A DNA stretch of 64,000 bases from Ascidiaceihabitans sp. (GTDB lineage: Bacteria; Pseudomonadota; Alphaproteobacteria; Rhodobacterales; Rhodobacteraceae): the NCBI GenBank assembly GCA_028825475.1, contig JAPKAB010000011.1, forward strand, positions 1 to 64,000, in the 5' to 3' direction. The translations under genes were made by a program, and so were the position numbers. Of the stretch, positions 44,431 through 53,750 are shown piece after piece. The notes under the pieces were generated by a model. The model had not been told where the DNA came from. It searched no databases and saw only the letters and a list, made by a program, of their open reading frames with translations. Within the stretch, counting starts at the first letter, position 1, and every line of letters starts with the position of its first letter.

Positions 44431-45894
44431 ATGAAATATATACCCTTTCTGCTTAATTTGATGAAACTTACTAATGCGATTGCGCTTTACCCTGTGGTTG
44501 CATTAGGTGTTGTATATACCCCCATTAAGTGTATCGATTGGATTTTGACTGTGCCTAGGCATTCTGCGTTTTCTGAGTCTGTACGTGTATTATTTGTTGC
44601 TGTTTTGTCCGCTATTATCTTGGTCCTTTGCTTTGGTCCCTCCTATTTCTTGCGGCCCAAAGTTGAGCCCTATCAACTGAAAAACAAAACACCGTTCTCA
44701 CAAGTCTGGATTTCCGAAGACGAGAATGCGGCTCATATTTCGTTGGTTTTAGTCTATCCTTACGGTGAACGGGCCAATCCTTATGAGCTGGGCCTTGCAC
44801 ATTACGTGGAACACCTTGCGTGGCATAACGTGCGCAGCGAAAGCGGCAATCAAGGTCGCCACAGCAATGCATGGACCAGTGCGACATCAACAGGGTACCT
44901 GATGAGCGTTGATGTAGATGCGCTGTCGAATGGCATCGAAAGATTGATGGCGACGGCGCAACCATTGCAGATTTCGCCCGAGGATGCGGTACAAGAACGA
45001 GATATCGTCGTTAGTGAATACGACTTTCGCGTTTCTGAGAACCCTTTTCAAGACATGCGCGACGAAATGGTGAATGAACTCTACGGAGCGTCAGGTTATG
45101 CACGATCAGAAATCGGAACCCGTGAAAGCATAGCCAGCTTCACCTTTGAGGGTGCGCAACAATTGCACCGGAGTTCCCACAAGCTTAGTCAAGCTAAGTT
45201 GCTGATTTCAGGACCTGTTGATCGCAACCTGGTCCAGGATATTTTAGAACAGTTGCCCCAGCAGCCTGATCTAGAACCATCCATAGACCTAACTGTCGCT
45301 CATCCAACGATGGTCCCATCCGCAGATATTAAGTCGATCACAATTGTTGGTGCCGCAGAACGACAATTGATTGTACGATCTGTTGTTTCTGTTCCTGAAA
45401 GTGTGAACCCGTTGATGCTGGAGGCATTGATCAACGCGACCAATCAAATGATGCTCAGCACAAAGCATAGTGGATTGACCAAATCATTGCGCTTTGACGA
45501 ATTCTGGGCACGTACAATTCGGTTTACTTTGTTTCAGTCGGGGCCAAGTGTGCTTGAGATATTTACCAGTGCAGTCCCTGACAGCAAGGTTGGCTTAAGC
45601 GCCCTCAAAGCAGAATTTGAGAAGACGATGGCCAATGCGCGGACCAATGCGACACAAACGGACTTTGAATCGATTAAAAGCCGTTTATTGAATAAGGTCG
45701 ACTCCGACATTCACGTGCTGCAAACGAATGAGAAACGTCTTCGTTTTGCTTTGTCCACCGGCGGGACATATTCATCATTAAGCTCATATCGCAAAGCTTT
45801 GAAAAGTATGACTTTTGGAATTTATACCGATTTCCAGACCCATCTTGATACCGCGCCGCGCACGTCAACGCGCATGATTTTACCTAGCAATTAA
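44431..45894 (+). CDS. Membrane-anchored M16 zinc peptidase
   Basis: A 487-residue M16 (pitrilysin/PqqL-like) protease. Two hydrophobic helices (about 12-32 and 52-72) anchor it, with the peptidase domain following. The inverted zinc motif HxxEH is HYVEH at 124-128, and a downstream acidic ligand lies in ERDIVVSEYDF. The start at 44431 has a close AAGGG; the start could be a few codons later. It is followed at 25 bases by a non-catalytic M16 lipoprotein, which suggests an active/inactive pair for processing a peptide in the periplasm. Confidence 0.82.
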   Translation: MKYIPFLLNLMKLTNAIALYPVVALGVVYTPIKCIDWILTVPRHSAFSESVRVLFVAVLSAIILVLCFGPSYFLRPKVEPYQLKNKTPFSQVWISEDENAAHISLVLVYPYGERANPYELGLAHYVEHLAWHNVRSESGNQGRHSNAWTSATSTGYLMSVDVDALSNGIERLMATAQPLQISPEDAVQERDIVVSEYDFRVSENPFQDMRDEMVNELYGASGYARSEIGTRESIASFTFEGAQQLHRSSHKLSQAKLLISGPVDRNLVQDILEQLPQQPDLEPSIDLTVAHPTMVPSADIKSITIVGAAERQLIVRSVVSVPESVNPLMLEALINATNQMMLSTKHSGLTKSLRFDEFWARTIRFTLFQSGPSVLEIFTSAVPDSKVGLSALKAEFEKTMANARTNATQTDFESIKSRLLNKVDSDIHVLQTNEKRLRFALSTGGTYSSLSSYRKALKSMTFGIYTDFQTHLDTAPRTSTRMILPSN

Positions 45895-45919
45895 TTAAAC
45901 TACATTTTCGAGGCTTCAA

Positions 45920-47296
45920 ATGATCCGCAACTCTTTATTTATTCTGCTTTCTGCCAGTACCTTCATTTTGGGAGGCTGTAAAAAGGACAACAGATTGATC
46001 ACCGAAGAGGTGTCGCCATTGGGGTATGCCTTTACGCACATGCCCATATGGGAAGACGGGGTTACCGATCTTACAGTGGCAATCGCGTGGGATAGCGATT
46101 GGTCGCTGGATTCAAACCGTAATCCTTTGGTCCCTCACATTGCGGTTTCTGTGATGCAAAGCGGGGGCACCGCTGGTTTGGGTCCTGACCAAGTGATCGA
46201 GCTGTTTGAGGAGAAAAACGCATACGCCCAAATCTATGCAACGGCAGATATGATTGTTGCCGAAACAGAGTTTCCAAATGACTACACGGATGACATCCTG
46301 CCTGTCCTTACAGAGTTATTTCAAAAACCCACATTTGATGAAGCATGGATAGCGCGATCACGTGATGGTGCTGTGGAATTTACCCAAGGCAACATACGGT
46401 CGCTTTGGCAGCAAATGTGGGACGTGGGACGTCAGGCGTTGCTTTCGGACGGGCCGCAGACCGATTTTGCCAACTACTTTGATGTTGATCAGATGAAGGC
46501 GATCACGCGCGATGATTTGATCGCGTGGCATCAGCGCAGTTTTTCTGCAGCACCGCGCGCGATCACGGTAGCGGGGGCAATTGACGTCAAAGATGCGGGT
46601 GAAATCATCGACCAAATTCTTGGGGTGGTGCAGCCAGATTTCGTTGCAAATGCCGTTGTGCAGCCTGTGCGTCACAACGCAAAGCGAATTTATCTGCATA
46701 TCGCGGATGCTGAAAAGACGGTCATGGGTCTGGTAGGTAAATTACCGGCAACAACGGATGGTAAGGACTACCAAGACTTGGTGGCCTTGAACTTATTTGC
46801 AGGTGGCGCTGGCAGCCCTTTGTTTGAGGCCATCCGCACCGACCTTGGTTCATCATATGGGCTAAGTGCCGGCATGGATAACCTTGGTCGCAATCAAAGG
46901 CTGCTCTACATCGGCGGGGAGGTCGAAACAGACAAGTTGAATAAAGCCATCGATGCGACGCTTGAAACATACGCCGCGTTTCTCAATCAGCCCAATTTCG
47001 AGGCATTGAGCGGGATTACCAGTCGTATCGCAGGAGGGGTCAGAAAGAATGTACAGGCCGTAAATACCTCTGCGCGTGCATTGCTTCAGTTGAAAATAGA
47101 CAACTTGGACCCAACCAACTTTGCCAAACTTGCGGATAATTTTGAGGGCATAACTGAGGGTGAAATCAAAGAGCGGCTTAACACTGCATATCCCAAGGCC
47201 GATGAGTTCTTGATCTTGGCCGTTGGTCCAAATTCGGAAGGTTTTCCAGATGCTTGTGTCGTCAAAGATTTGAGCGAAGTCGCAGCATGTGAGTGA
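45920..47296 (+). CDS. Non-catalytic M16-family lipoprotein
   Basis: A 458-residue M16-like protein with lipobox FILGGC (cysteine 19), so a lipoprotein. At the place of HxxEH it reads VPHIAVSVMQSGG, so zinc binding is lost. It keeps the second-domain signature LFEAIRTDLGSSYGLSAGMD, with the arginine and tyrosine used for substrate binding in the beta subunits of M16B heterodimers. It should pair with the preceding active peptidase. The next 200 bases hold only a weak hairpin and the preT promoter. Confidence 0.82.
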   Translation: MIRNSLFILLSASTFILGGCKKDNRLITEEVSPLGYAFTHMPIWEDGVTDLTVAIAWDSDWSLDSNRNPLVPHIAVSVMQSGGTAGLGPDQVIELFEEKNAYAQIYATADMIVAETEFPNDYTDDILPVLTELFQKPTFDEAWIARSRDGAVEFTQGNIRSLWQQMWDVGRQALLSDGPQTDFANYFDVDQMKAITRDDLIAWHQRSFSAAPRAITVAGAIDVKDAGEIIDQILGVVQPDFVANAVVQPVRHNAKRIYLHIADAEKTVMGLVGKLPATTDGKDYQDLVALNLFAGGAGSPLFEAIRTDLGSSYGLSAGMDNLGRNQRLLYIGGEVETDKLNKAIDATLETYAAFLNQPNFEALSGITSRIAGGVRKNVQAVNTSARALLQLKIDNLDPTNFAKLADNFEGITEGEIKERLNTAYPKADEFLILAVGPNSEGFPDACVVKDLSEVAACE

Positions 47297-47434
47297 TATT
47301 TGGATGCTTAGTTTTGGGCCAGCGTTGGCCTTAAACGAGCGGGACAGCGGGCCTAATTACCTGAGGTGATCTGGCAGAAGACACTTCCTAGTCGGATTGT
47401 ATTTTGCTGGCCCATCAAATCAAAATTCAAAAAT

Positions 47435-47450
47435 TTTACCGTTTGATAAA
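47435..47450. promoter_or_regulatory. Possible degenerate RutR-type site before preT
   Basis: TTTACCGTTTGATAAA resembles the RutR consensus TTGACCA-N2-TGGTCAA with two mismatches in each half. It lies 50 bp before preT. Weak on its own; the better site at 50907 makes it worth noting. Confidence 0.25.
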
Positions 47451-47499
47451 AAAATAAACTGTGTAATGGTGATTCCATAATTCGACCGATGGAGGACCT

Positions 47500-48837
47500 A
47501 TGACCAGCCCGATGACCCCAGGTATTGCAGCGGATCGCCTTAGCGACGAAGCGCTCGCACAGAACTTTGTGGACCTACACGCACCGCTTGAACCGCATGA
47601 AGTGCGCGTTGCGGCGGACCGCTGTTATTTCTGCCATGATGCTCCTTGTGTGACGGCATGTCCCACGGACATTGATATCCCGTTGTTCATCCGCCAAATC
47701 AGCACAGGAACGTCAGAGGCTGCGGCCAAAACGATTTTTGATATGAATATTTTGGGCGGTATGTGCGCCCGTGTTTGTCCAACAGAAGAACTATGTGAAC
47801 AGGCCTGCGTGCGTGAAGTGTCAGAGGGAAAGCCGGTCGAAATTGGTCGCCTTCAACGCCACGCCACAGATACCTTGATGGCACAAAATATCCATCCGTT
47901 TAACCGCGCAGCCTTGACGGGCAAAAAGGTTGCGGTTGTCGGGGCAGGGCCTGCGGGCCTGTCCTGCGCGCACCGTTTGGCGATGCAGGGTACTGACGTC
48001 AAAATTTATGATGCGCGTCCAAAGGCGGGTGGTCTGAACGAATATGGGATCGCAGCGTATAAATCGACAAATGACTTTGCCGCGAAAGAAGTGGACTGGT
48101 TGCTGTCCATCGGTGGGATCACGATTGAGAACAACAAAGCACTGGGCGAGGACCTGACACTTGATGGCCTAAGCGCGGGTTTTGACGCGGTATTCCTGAG
48201 TGTTGGTTTGGGTGGTGTGAACGCCCTGGGTATCGCGGGTGATGATGATGACAGCGTTTCAGACGCAGTTGGTTTCATCGAAACGCTGCGCCAGTCCTCT
48301 GATTTGGCAAGTCTGCCCATTGGACGCAACGTGGTTGTTATTGGTGGTGGCATGACCGCGGTTGATACTGCGGTTCAGTCGAAACTACTGGGCGCAGAGC
48401 AGGTTACAATCGCCTATAGACGCGGTCGCGAAGCCATGAGCGCTAGCCGTTATGAACAAGACCTTGCTGCGTCACAAGGCGTAAAACTGCTGTTCAATGT
48501 CCAGCCAAAAAAGGTTGAGGTAGAGGGAACAAGTGCGGTGCTTGAAGTTGAATATACGGCCACGAAGGACGGTAAGCTGACAGGCACAGGTGAGACACTG
48601 CGCATTGCAGCGGATCAAGTGTTCGCTGCAATCGGCCAAACGCTTGCGACTGACGGCGGTCTGACGCTTGATGGTCGCAAAATCGCGGTGACAGGCACTG
48701 GTCGCACCAGCCGTGAAGGTGTTTGGGCCGGTGGCGACTGTGCCTCTGGCGGTGATGATCTGACCGTAACTGCGGTGGCCGAAGGGCGTGACGCAGCAAT
48801 GGATATTCATGCAACCTTAATGGGAGGGGCGAACTAA
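47500..48837 (+). CDS. preT: Dihydropyrimidine dehydrogenase (NAD) subunit PreT
   Basis: The FAD and Fe-S subunit of NAD-dependent dihydropyrimidine dehydrogenase, which reduces uracil or thymine to the dihydro form. The 445 residues resemble the glutamate synthase small-subunit fold: N-terminal cysteine clusters in RCYFCHDAPCVTACPTD and CARVCPTEELCEQAC, FAD motif VVGAGPAGLSCAHRL (about 147-161), NAD motif VVIGGGMTAVDTAVQ, and closing GVWAGGDCASGGDDLTVTAV. It overlaps preA by one base (TAATG), so they are coupled. Confidence 0.92.
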   Translation: MTSPMTPGIAADRLSDEALAQNFVDLHAPLEPHEVRVAADRCYFCHDAPCVTACPTDIDIPLFIRQISTGTSEAAAKTIFDMNILGGMCARVCPTEELCEQACVREVSEGKPVEIGRLQRHATDTLMAQNIHPFNRAALTGKKVAVVGAGPAGLSCAHRLAMQGTDVKIYDARPKAGGLNEYGIAAYKSTNDFAAKEVDWLLSIGGITIENNKALGEDLTLDGLSAGFDAVFLSVGLGGVNALGIAGDDDDSVSDAVGFIETLRQSSDLASLPIGRNVVVIGGGMTAVDTAVQSKLLGAEQVTIAYRRGREAMSASRYEQDLAASQGVKLLFNVQPKKVEVEGTSAVLEVEYTATKDGKLTGTGETLRIAADQVFAAIGQTLATDGGLTLDGRKIAVTGTGRTSREGVWAGGDCASGGDDLTVTAVAEGRDAAMDIHATLMGGAN

Positions 48838-50141
48838 TGGCTGATCTAACAACAGATTTCTTGGGTATCAAAAGCCCAAACCCTTTCTGGCTCGCCTCTG
48901 CGCCCCCAACGGACAAAGAATACAATGTGCGCCGCGCGTTTGAAGCAGGTTGGGGCGGCGTTGTTTGGAAAACTTTAGGTTCCGAAGGGCCGCCTGTTGT
49001 GAATGTAAATGGCCCACGTTACGGCGTGATCCACGGTGCGGATCGCCGCGTTCTGGGCTTGAACAACATTGAGTTGATCACGGACCGCCCGTTGGAAGTG
49101 AACCTCGAAGAAATTACCCGCGTGAAGAGGGATTACCCAAACCACGCGGTGATCGTGTCCATCATGGTGCCTTGCGAAGAACAGGCATGGAAAGACATCT
49201 TACCAAAGGTCGAAGCAACAGGTGCTGATGGAATCGAACTGAACTTTGGCTGCCCGCACGGGATGTCCGAACGGGGTATGGGCGCGGCTGTTGGACAGGT
49301 TCCTGAATACATCGAAATGGTGACACGCTGGTGTAAACAATACTATTCCAAGCCAGTGATCGTAAAGCTGACGCCAAATATCACAGATGTTCGTTTGCCC
49401 GCTGCGGCGGCCAAACGTGGTGGTGCGGATGCGGTGTCTTTGATCAATACGATCAACTCGATCGTCTCTGTCGATCTAGACAGTATGAGTCCAGAACCAT
49501 CCATCAATGGCAAAGGGACGCACGGCGGCTATTGCGGCCCTGCGGTTAAGCCAATTGCGATGTCAATGGTGTCTGAAATTGCCCGCGCACCAGCCACAGC
49601 CGGATTGCCGATCTCAGGTATTGGCGGCGTAACAACATGGCGCGACGCGGCTGAATTTATCACGCTTGGTTGTGGCAATGTTCAGGTTTGCACCGCCGCG
49701 ATGACCTATGGTTTTAAGGTGGTACAGGAAATGATCAGTGGCCTGTCCCAGTGGATGGATGAAAAGGGGCACACCAGTATCCAAGATTTCATGGGTGCTG
49801 CGATCCCCAACACCACTGATTGGCAGTACCTTGATCTGAATTATGTGGCCAAGGCCGAGATCAACCAAGATGACTGCATCAGCTGTGGCCGTTGCTTTGC
49901 TGCATGCGAAGACACATCACACCAAGCGATTGCTATGTCTGCTGATCGCAAGTTCAGCGTGATCGACGCGGAATGTGTGGCGTGTAATCTATGTGTCGAA
50001 GTTTGCCCTGTCGAAAACTGCATCACGATGGTTGAGCAAACCGCAGGTACCGTTGATCCGCGCACAGGAAAAACTGTTGTGGATGACTATGCCAACTGGA
50101 CAACACACCCGAACAATCCGGGCGCTGTTGCGGCTGAATAA
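48837..50141 (+). CDS. preA: Dihydropyrimidine dehydrogenase (NAD) subunit PreA
   Basis: The FMN-containing catalytic subunit, 434 residues. The barrel domain resembles dihydroorotate dehydrogenase (NPFWLASAPPTDKEYNV, ELNFGCPHGMSERGMGAAVG, VKLTPNITD, PISGIGGVTTWRDAAEF). The C-terminus has two 4Fe-4S motifs: CISCGRCFAAC and CVACNLCVEVCPVENC. With PreT it starts the reductive pyrimidine pathway, whose later steps are coded at 50967-53708. Confidence 0.93.
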   Translation: MADLTTDFLGIKSPNPFWLASAPPTDKEYNVRRAFEAGWGGVVWKTLGSEGPPVVNVNGPRYGVIHGADRRVLGLNNIELITDRPLEVNLEEITRVKRDYPNHAVIVSIMVPCEEQAWKDILPKVEATGADGIELNFGCPHGMSERGMGAAVGQVPEYIEMVTRWCKQYYSKPVIVKLTPNITDVRLPAAAAKRGGADAVSLINTINSIVSVDLDSMSPEPSINGKGTHGGYCGPAVKPIAMSMVSEIARAPATAGLPISGIGGVTTWRDAAEFITLGCGNVQVCTAAMTYGFKVVQEMISGLSQWMDEKGHTSIQDFMGAAIPNTTDWQYLDLNYVAKAEINQDDCISCGRCFAACEDTSHQAIAMSADRKFSVIDAECVACNLCVEVCPVENCITMVEQTAGTVDPRTGKTVVDDYANWTTHPNNPGAVAAE

Positions 50142-50154
50142 TGAATGAAAAGAT

Positions 50155-50184
50155 CGGCGCGTGACCAATACCTCGCGCCGTTTT
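50155..50184. terminator. Terminator between preA and the regulator
   Basis: CGGCGCG (50155-50161) and CGCGCCG (50174-50180) pair over a 12-base loop, followed by TTTT. It ends the preTA transcript just before the convergent regulator stop. Confidence 0.65.
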
Positions 50185-50785
50185 AAACGGTCAGCATACG
50201 ACGCAGCATATCTTCTAGGTATTGCTCAGCATCATCAAAGTGATCGCCGTCACCCAAGACCGCCTGCACCTGCACATCAAAATCAGCGTAATGCTGTGTC
50301 ATGGCCCAGATCGAAAAAATCAGATGATAAGGATCAATAACGCGGATTAACCCAGCCTCTGACCAGTTTTTGATTAACTGGGCTAAGGTCGCAACAACGT
50401 CACGCAATTCACCCGTCAAAACGGATTTGATACGTGGGGCACCTTGGATGATTTCATTGGCGTAAAGGCGGCTTTCACGGGGATATAGCCGGCTCATCTT
50501 AAGCTTGTGTTTGGCGTATTTGAGGATTTCCTCAACCGGATCGCCCGCGGGGTCAATATCGCGAACAGGCTGTAACCAATCGGTCAGCAGCTGGGCCAGT
50601 AACGCCTCATAGATCGCCTCTTTGGAGGAGAAGTAATAAAGGATATTGGGTTTTGACAGGCCAGACTCAGTCGCGATTTGATCCAATGTTGATCCGCGAA
50701 AACCAAATTGGGCAAAGACCTTTAGTCCAGCGGCCTTGATCGCTGAGTGGTTCTTTTTCTGGATGCGGGTCTCTGTCTTTTTCAT
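50183..50785 (-). CDS. rutR: TetR-family regulator, RutR-like
   Basis: A 200-residue TetR-type regulator with helix-turn-helix TLDQIATESGLSKPNILYYFSSKEAIYEALL (about 34-64). The LSKPNILYYF recognition helix and the C-terminal part (MSRLYPRESRLYANEIIQGAP, WSEAGLIRVIDPYHLIFSIWAMTQHYADF) match RutR, which senses uracil and represses pyrimidine genes. It is convergent with preA and divergent from the hydrolase gene, where a RutR-like operator is visible. Confidence 0.87.
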   Translation of the reverse strand: MKKTETRIQKKNHSAIKAAGLKVFAQFGFRGSTLDQIATESGLSKPNILYYFSSKEAIYEALLAQLLTDWLQPVRDIDPAGDPVEEILKYAKHKLKMSRLYPRESRLYANEIIQGAPRIKSVLTGELRDVVATLAQLIKNWSEAGLIRVIDPYHLIFSIWAMTQHYADFDVQVQAVLGDGDHFDDAEQYLEDMLRRMLTV

Positions 50786-50906
50786 ACCGAATTATCCCAT
50801 GGAAAACCCGAGGGAGTAAATGACTAAATCTAAGGCACTTCGGGAATGGGTGCACGATTTATAAAAGCAATTCCTTGACTCGTGTCCGACCTCTGTTAGC
50901 GTTAGT

Positions 50907-50922
50907 TTTACCAGTTGGTCAA
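50907..50922. promoter_or_regulatory. RutR-type operator
   Basis: TTTACCAGTTGGTCAA differs at one base from the RutR consensus TTGACCA-N2-TGGTCAA. It sits between the divergent rutR-like gene and the N-carbamoyl-beta-alanine hydrolase gene, 45 bp before the latter's start. Confidence 0.75.
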
Positions 50923-50966
50923 ATTAATTGAGAAATCGAAATCATACTAAAGTGAAGGACGGGTCC

Positions 50967-52217
50967 ATGGCTGCTATTGGCGAAAATCTGAAGATTAACA
51001 GCGAACGTCTTTGGGATAGCCTGATGGAGATGGCCAAGATTGGGCCAGGCGTTGCAGGTGGCAACAACCGCCAGACCGTCACGGATGAAGACAGTGAAGG
51101 CCGTCATCTCTTTCAGGATTGGTGCAAGGCTGCTGGCTGCACGATGGGCCTTGACCAAATGGGCAACATGTTTGCGCATCGCGATGGGACAGATCCTGAC
51201 GCCTTGCCAATCTACGTGGGATCACATTTGGACACGCAACCAACGGGTGGGAAATATGACGGTGTGCTTGGGGTTCTGAGTGGCCTCGAACTTTTGCGCA
51301 CGATGAATGATCTGGACATCAAAACCAAACACCCAATAGTTGTAACCAATTGGACGAATGAGGAGGGGACCCGCTACGCACCGGCCATGCTGTCGTCTGG
51401 CGTGTTCGCAGGTATCCATACCCAAGACTGGGCATATGATCGCGTGGATGCTGAGGGCAAAGCCTTTGGCGATGAACTGCAGCGCATCGGTTGGCGCGGT
51501 GATGAAGAAGTAGGTGCACGTAAAATGCACGCCTTTTTTGAACTTCATATCGAACAAGGCCCGATCTTAGAAGCAGAAGGTAAGCAAATTGGTGTCGTGA
51601 CGCACGGGCAGGGCCTGTCGTGGACCCAAGTGACTATCACCGGCAAAGACGCGCACACTGGCTCGACTCCGATGCCCATGCGCAAGAATGCGGGGCTCGC
51701 CATGGCGCGTGTTTTGAACAAGGTTGAGGAAATCGCCCTATCACATGCACCCCATGCGGTTGGTGCCGCAGGCCACATCGATGTGTACCCTAATTCGCGC
51801 AACGTGATCCCAGGCAAGGTGGTGTTCACGATCGATTTCCGCTCTCCTGATTTGGCGGTGATCACTGACATGGAGGCGTGTTTGCGCGTTGAGGCACAGG
51901 CGATCTGTGACGCGATGGGGATGGAAATTGAGTTTGAAAAGGTCGGTGGGTTTGATCCCGTGGCCTTTGACGAAACATGTGTTCAGGCCGTGCGCAGCGC
52001 AGCTGAGCGTTTAGGCTACAGCCACATGGATCTGATTTCAGGTGCGGGGCACGATGCCTGTTGGATCAATAAGGTTGCGCCAACGGCAATGATCATGTGC
52101 CCTTGCGTAGATGGCCTAAGCCACAACGAAACCGAAGAAATCAGCCAAGAATGGGCAGCCGCGGGCACAGACGTACTGCTGCACGCTGTTTTGGAGACAG
52201 CAATAATCACAACCTAA
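50967..52217 (+). CDS. pydC: N-carbamoyl-beta-alanine amidohydrolase (M20 type)
   Basis: Third enzyme of the reductive pyrimidine route: hydrolyses N-carbamoyl-beta-alanine to beta-alanine, CO2 and ammonia. The 416-residue protein is an M20/AmaB-type zinc hydrolase: VGSHLDTQPTGGKYDGVLGV (first metal site), TNWTNEEGTRYAPAM, FFELHIEQGPILE, SGAGHDACWINKVAPTAMIMCP, and DGLSHNETE. The start at 50967 follows AGGA at seven bases; an in-frame start at 50928 lies close to the operator and is less likely. N-carbamoyl-L-amino acid hydrolase is the alternative, but the neighbours argue against it. Confidence 0.88.
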   Translation: MAAIGENLKINSERLWDSLMEMAKIGPGVAGGNNRQTVTDEDSEGRHLFQDWCKAAGCTMGLDQMGNMFAHRDGTDPDALPIYVGSHLDTQPTGGKYDGVLGVLSGLELLRTMNDLDIKTKHPIVVTNWTNEEGTRYAPAMLSSGVFAGIHTQDWAYDRVDAEGKAFGDELQRIGWRGDEEVGARKMHAFFELHIEQGPILEAEGKQIGVVTHGQGLSWTQVTITGKDAHTGSTPMPMRKNAGLAMARVLNKVEEIALSHAPHAVGAAGHIDVYPNSRNVIPGKVVFTIDFRSPDLAVITDMEACLRVEAQAICDAMGMEIEFEKVGGFDPVAFDETCVQAVRSAAERLGYSHMDLISGAGHDACWINKVAPTAMIMCPCVDGLSHNETEEISQEWAAAGTDVLLHAVLETAIITT

Positions 52218-52253
52218 GCCCCATCGAAGATACCAATAGACAGGGAGACTACC

Positions 52254-53708
52254 ATGAGCACAGTCATCAAGAACGGTACAATCGTCACGCATGATTTGAC
52301 TTACAAAGCGGACGTTTTGATTGATGATGGGAAGATCATAGAAATCGGTCAAAACCTGTCTGGCGCTGACGAATTGGACGCTACAGATTGCTATGTCATG
52401 CCCGGTGGCATTGACCCCCATACCCATCTTGAGATGCCGTTCATGGGTACATATTCCACAGATGATTTCGAAAGCGGCACCCGCGCTGCATTGGCTGGCG
52501 GCACCACGATGGTCATCGATTTCGCGCTGCCCAGCCCTGGCCAAGGGCTGCATGATGCATTGAAAATGTGGGATAACAAATCAACCCGCGCCAACTGCGA
52601 CTATTCTTTCCACATGGCTGTGACATGGTGGGGCGAACAGGTGTTCGACGAGATGGAGAGCGTGATTAAAGAACGTGGTATCAACACGTTCAAGCATTTC
52701 TTGGCCTATAAAGGTGCCTTGATGGTAAACGATGATGAATTGTTCGCCAGCTTCAATCGCCTGTCTGAATTAGGTGGTATCGCGATGGTTCACGCCGAAA
52801 ACGGTGATGTTGTGGCTGAACTATCCGCCAAGTTATTGGCAGAGGGCAACACAGGGCCAGAAGCGCACGCATATTCGCGCCCTCCACAAGTTGAGGGCGA
52901 AGCCACCAACCGCGCGATCATGATCGCCGATATGGCAGGGGTGCCGCTTTATGTGGTGCACACGTCTTGTGAAGAATCCCACGAGGCGATCCGCCGTGCC
53001 CGTCAACAGGGCAAGCGGGTTTGGGGCGAACCATTGATCCAGCACCTGACGCTGGACGAAAGCGAGTACTTTAACAAAGATTGGGACCACGCCGCACGTC
53101 GCGTCATGTCCCCGCCATTTCGCAACAAACAACACCAAGACAGCCTTTGGGCAGGCCTTCAGTCTGGTTCCCTTAGCGTTGTGGCAACGGATCACTGCGC
53201 CTTTTCGACAGAACAAAAACGGTTCGGTTTGGGTGACTTTACCAAGATCCCGAATGGTACGGGCGGTTTGGAAGATCGTATGCCGATGCTGTGGACCCAT
53301 GGCGTTGCGACGGGTCGGTTGACGCCCAATGAATTCGTGGCTGTGACATCGACCAACATCGCTAAAATCCTCAATTGCTATCCACGCAAGGGCGCAATCC
53401 TTGTTGGGGCTGACGCCGATATCGTTGTTTGGGATCCCGAAAAAGAGAAGACGATTGCAGCAAGCACACAGCAATCTGCTATCGATTACAATGTGTTCGA
53501 GGGCAAAAAGGTCAAAGGCTTGCCGCGCTTCACCCTGACCCGAGGCCATGTTGCCGTCTATGATGGGGAAATGCGCACACAAGAGGGGCATGGCAAATTC
53601 GTGAAACGTGCTGGCAACACAGCCACGAACAAAGCACTGTCCTCTTGGAAAGCACTGACGTCCCCGCGTCCAGTTGAACGCACAGGCATTCCGGCTAGTG
53701 GAGTTTGA
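52254..53708 (+). CDS. pydB: Dihydropyrimidinase
   Basis: Second enzyme of the pathway: opens dihydrouracil or dihydrothymine to the N-carbamoyl-beta-amino acid. The 484 residues form the D-hydantoinase type amidohydrolase: metal site DPHTHLEMPFMG (about 60-71), carbamylated lysine in HFLAYKGALMV, second-site histidines in MVHAENGD and YVVHTSC, and the VATDHCAF aspartate. GGGAG precedes the ATG at 52254. It follows pydC by 36 bases. Confidence 0.92.
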   Translation: MSTVIKNGTIVTHDLTYKADVLIDDGKIIEIGQNLSGADELDATDCYVMPGGIDPHTHLEMPFMGTYSTDDFESGTRAALAGGTTMVIDFALPSPGQGLHDALKMWDNKSTRANCDYSFHMAVTWWGEQVFDEMESVIKERGINTFKHFLAYKGALMVNDDELFASFNRLSELGGIAMVHAENGDVVAELSAKLLAEGNTGPEAHAYSRPPQVEGEATNRAIMIADMAGVPLYVVHTSCEESHEAIRRARQQGKRVWGEPLIQHLTLDESEYFNKDWDHAARRVMSPPFRNKQHQDSLWAGLQSGSLSVVATDHCAFSTEQKRFGLGDFTKIPNGTGGLEDRMPMLWTHGVATGRLTPNEFVAVTSTNIAKILNCYPRKGAILVGADADIVVWDPEKEKTIAASTQQSAIDYNVFEGKKVKGLPRFTLTRGHVAVYDGEMRTQEGHGKFVKRAGNTATNKALSSWKALTSPRPVERTGIPASGV

Positions 53709-53750
53709 TGCTTTGATCAAAATTTCGTTGCCCCATTTGCAGGACGCCCC

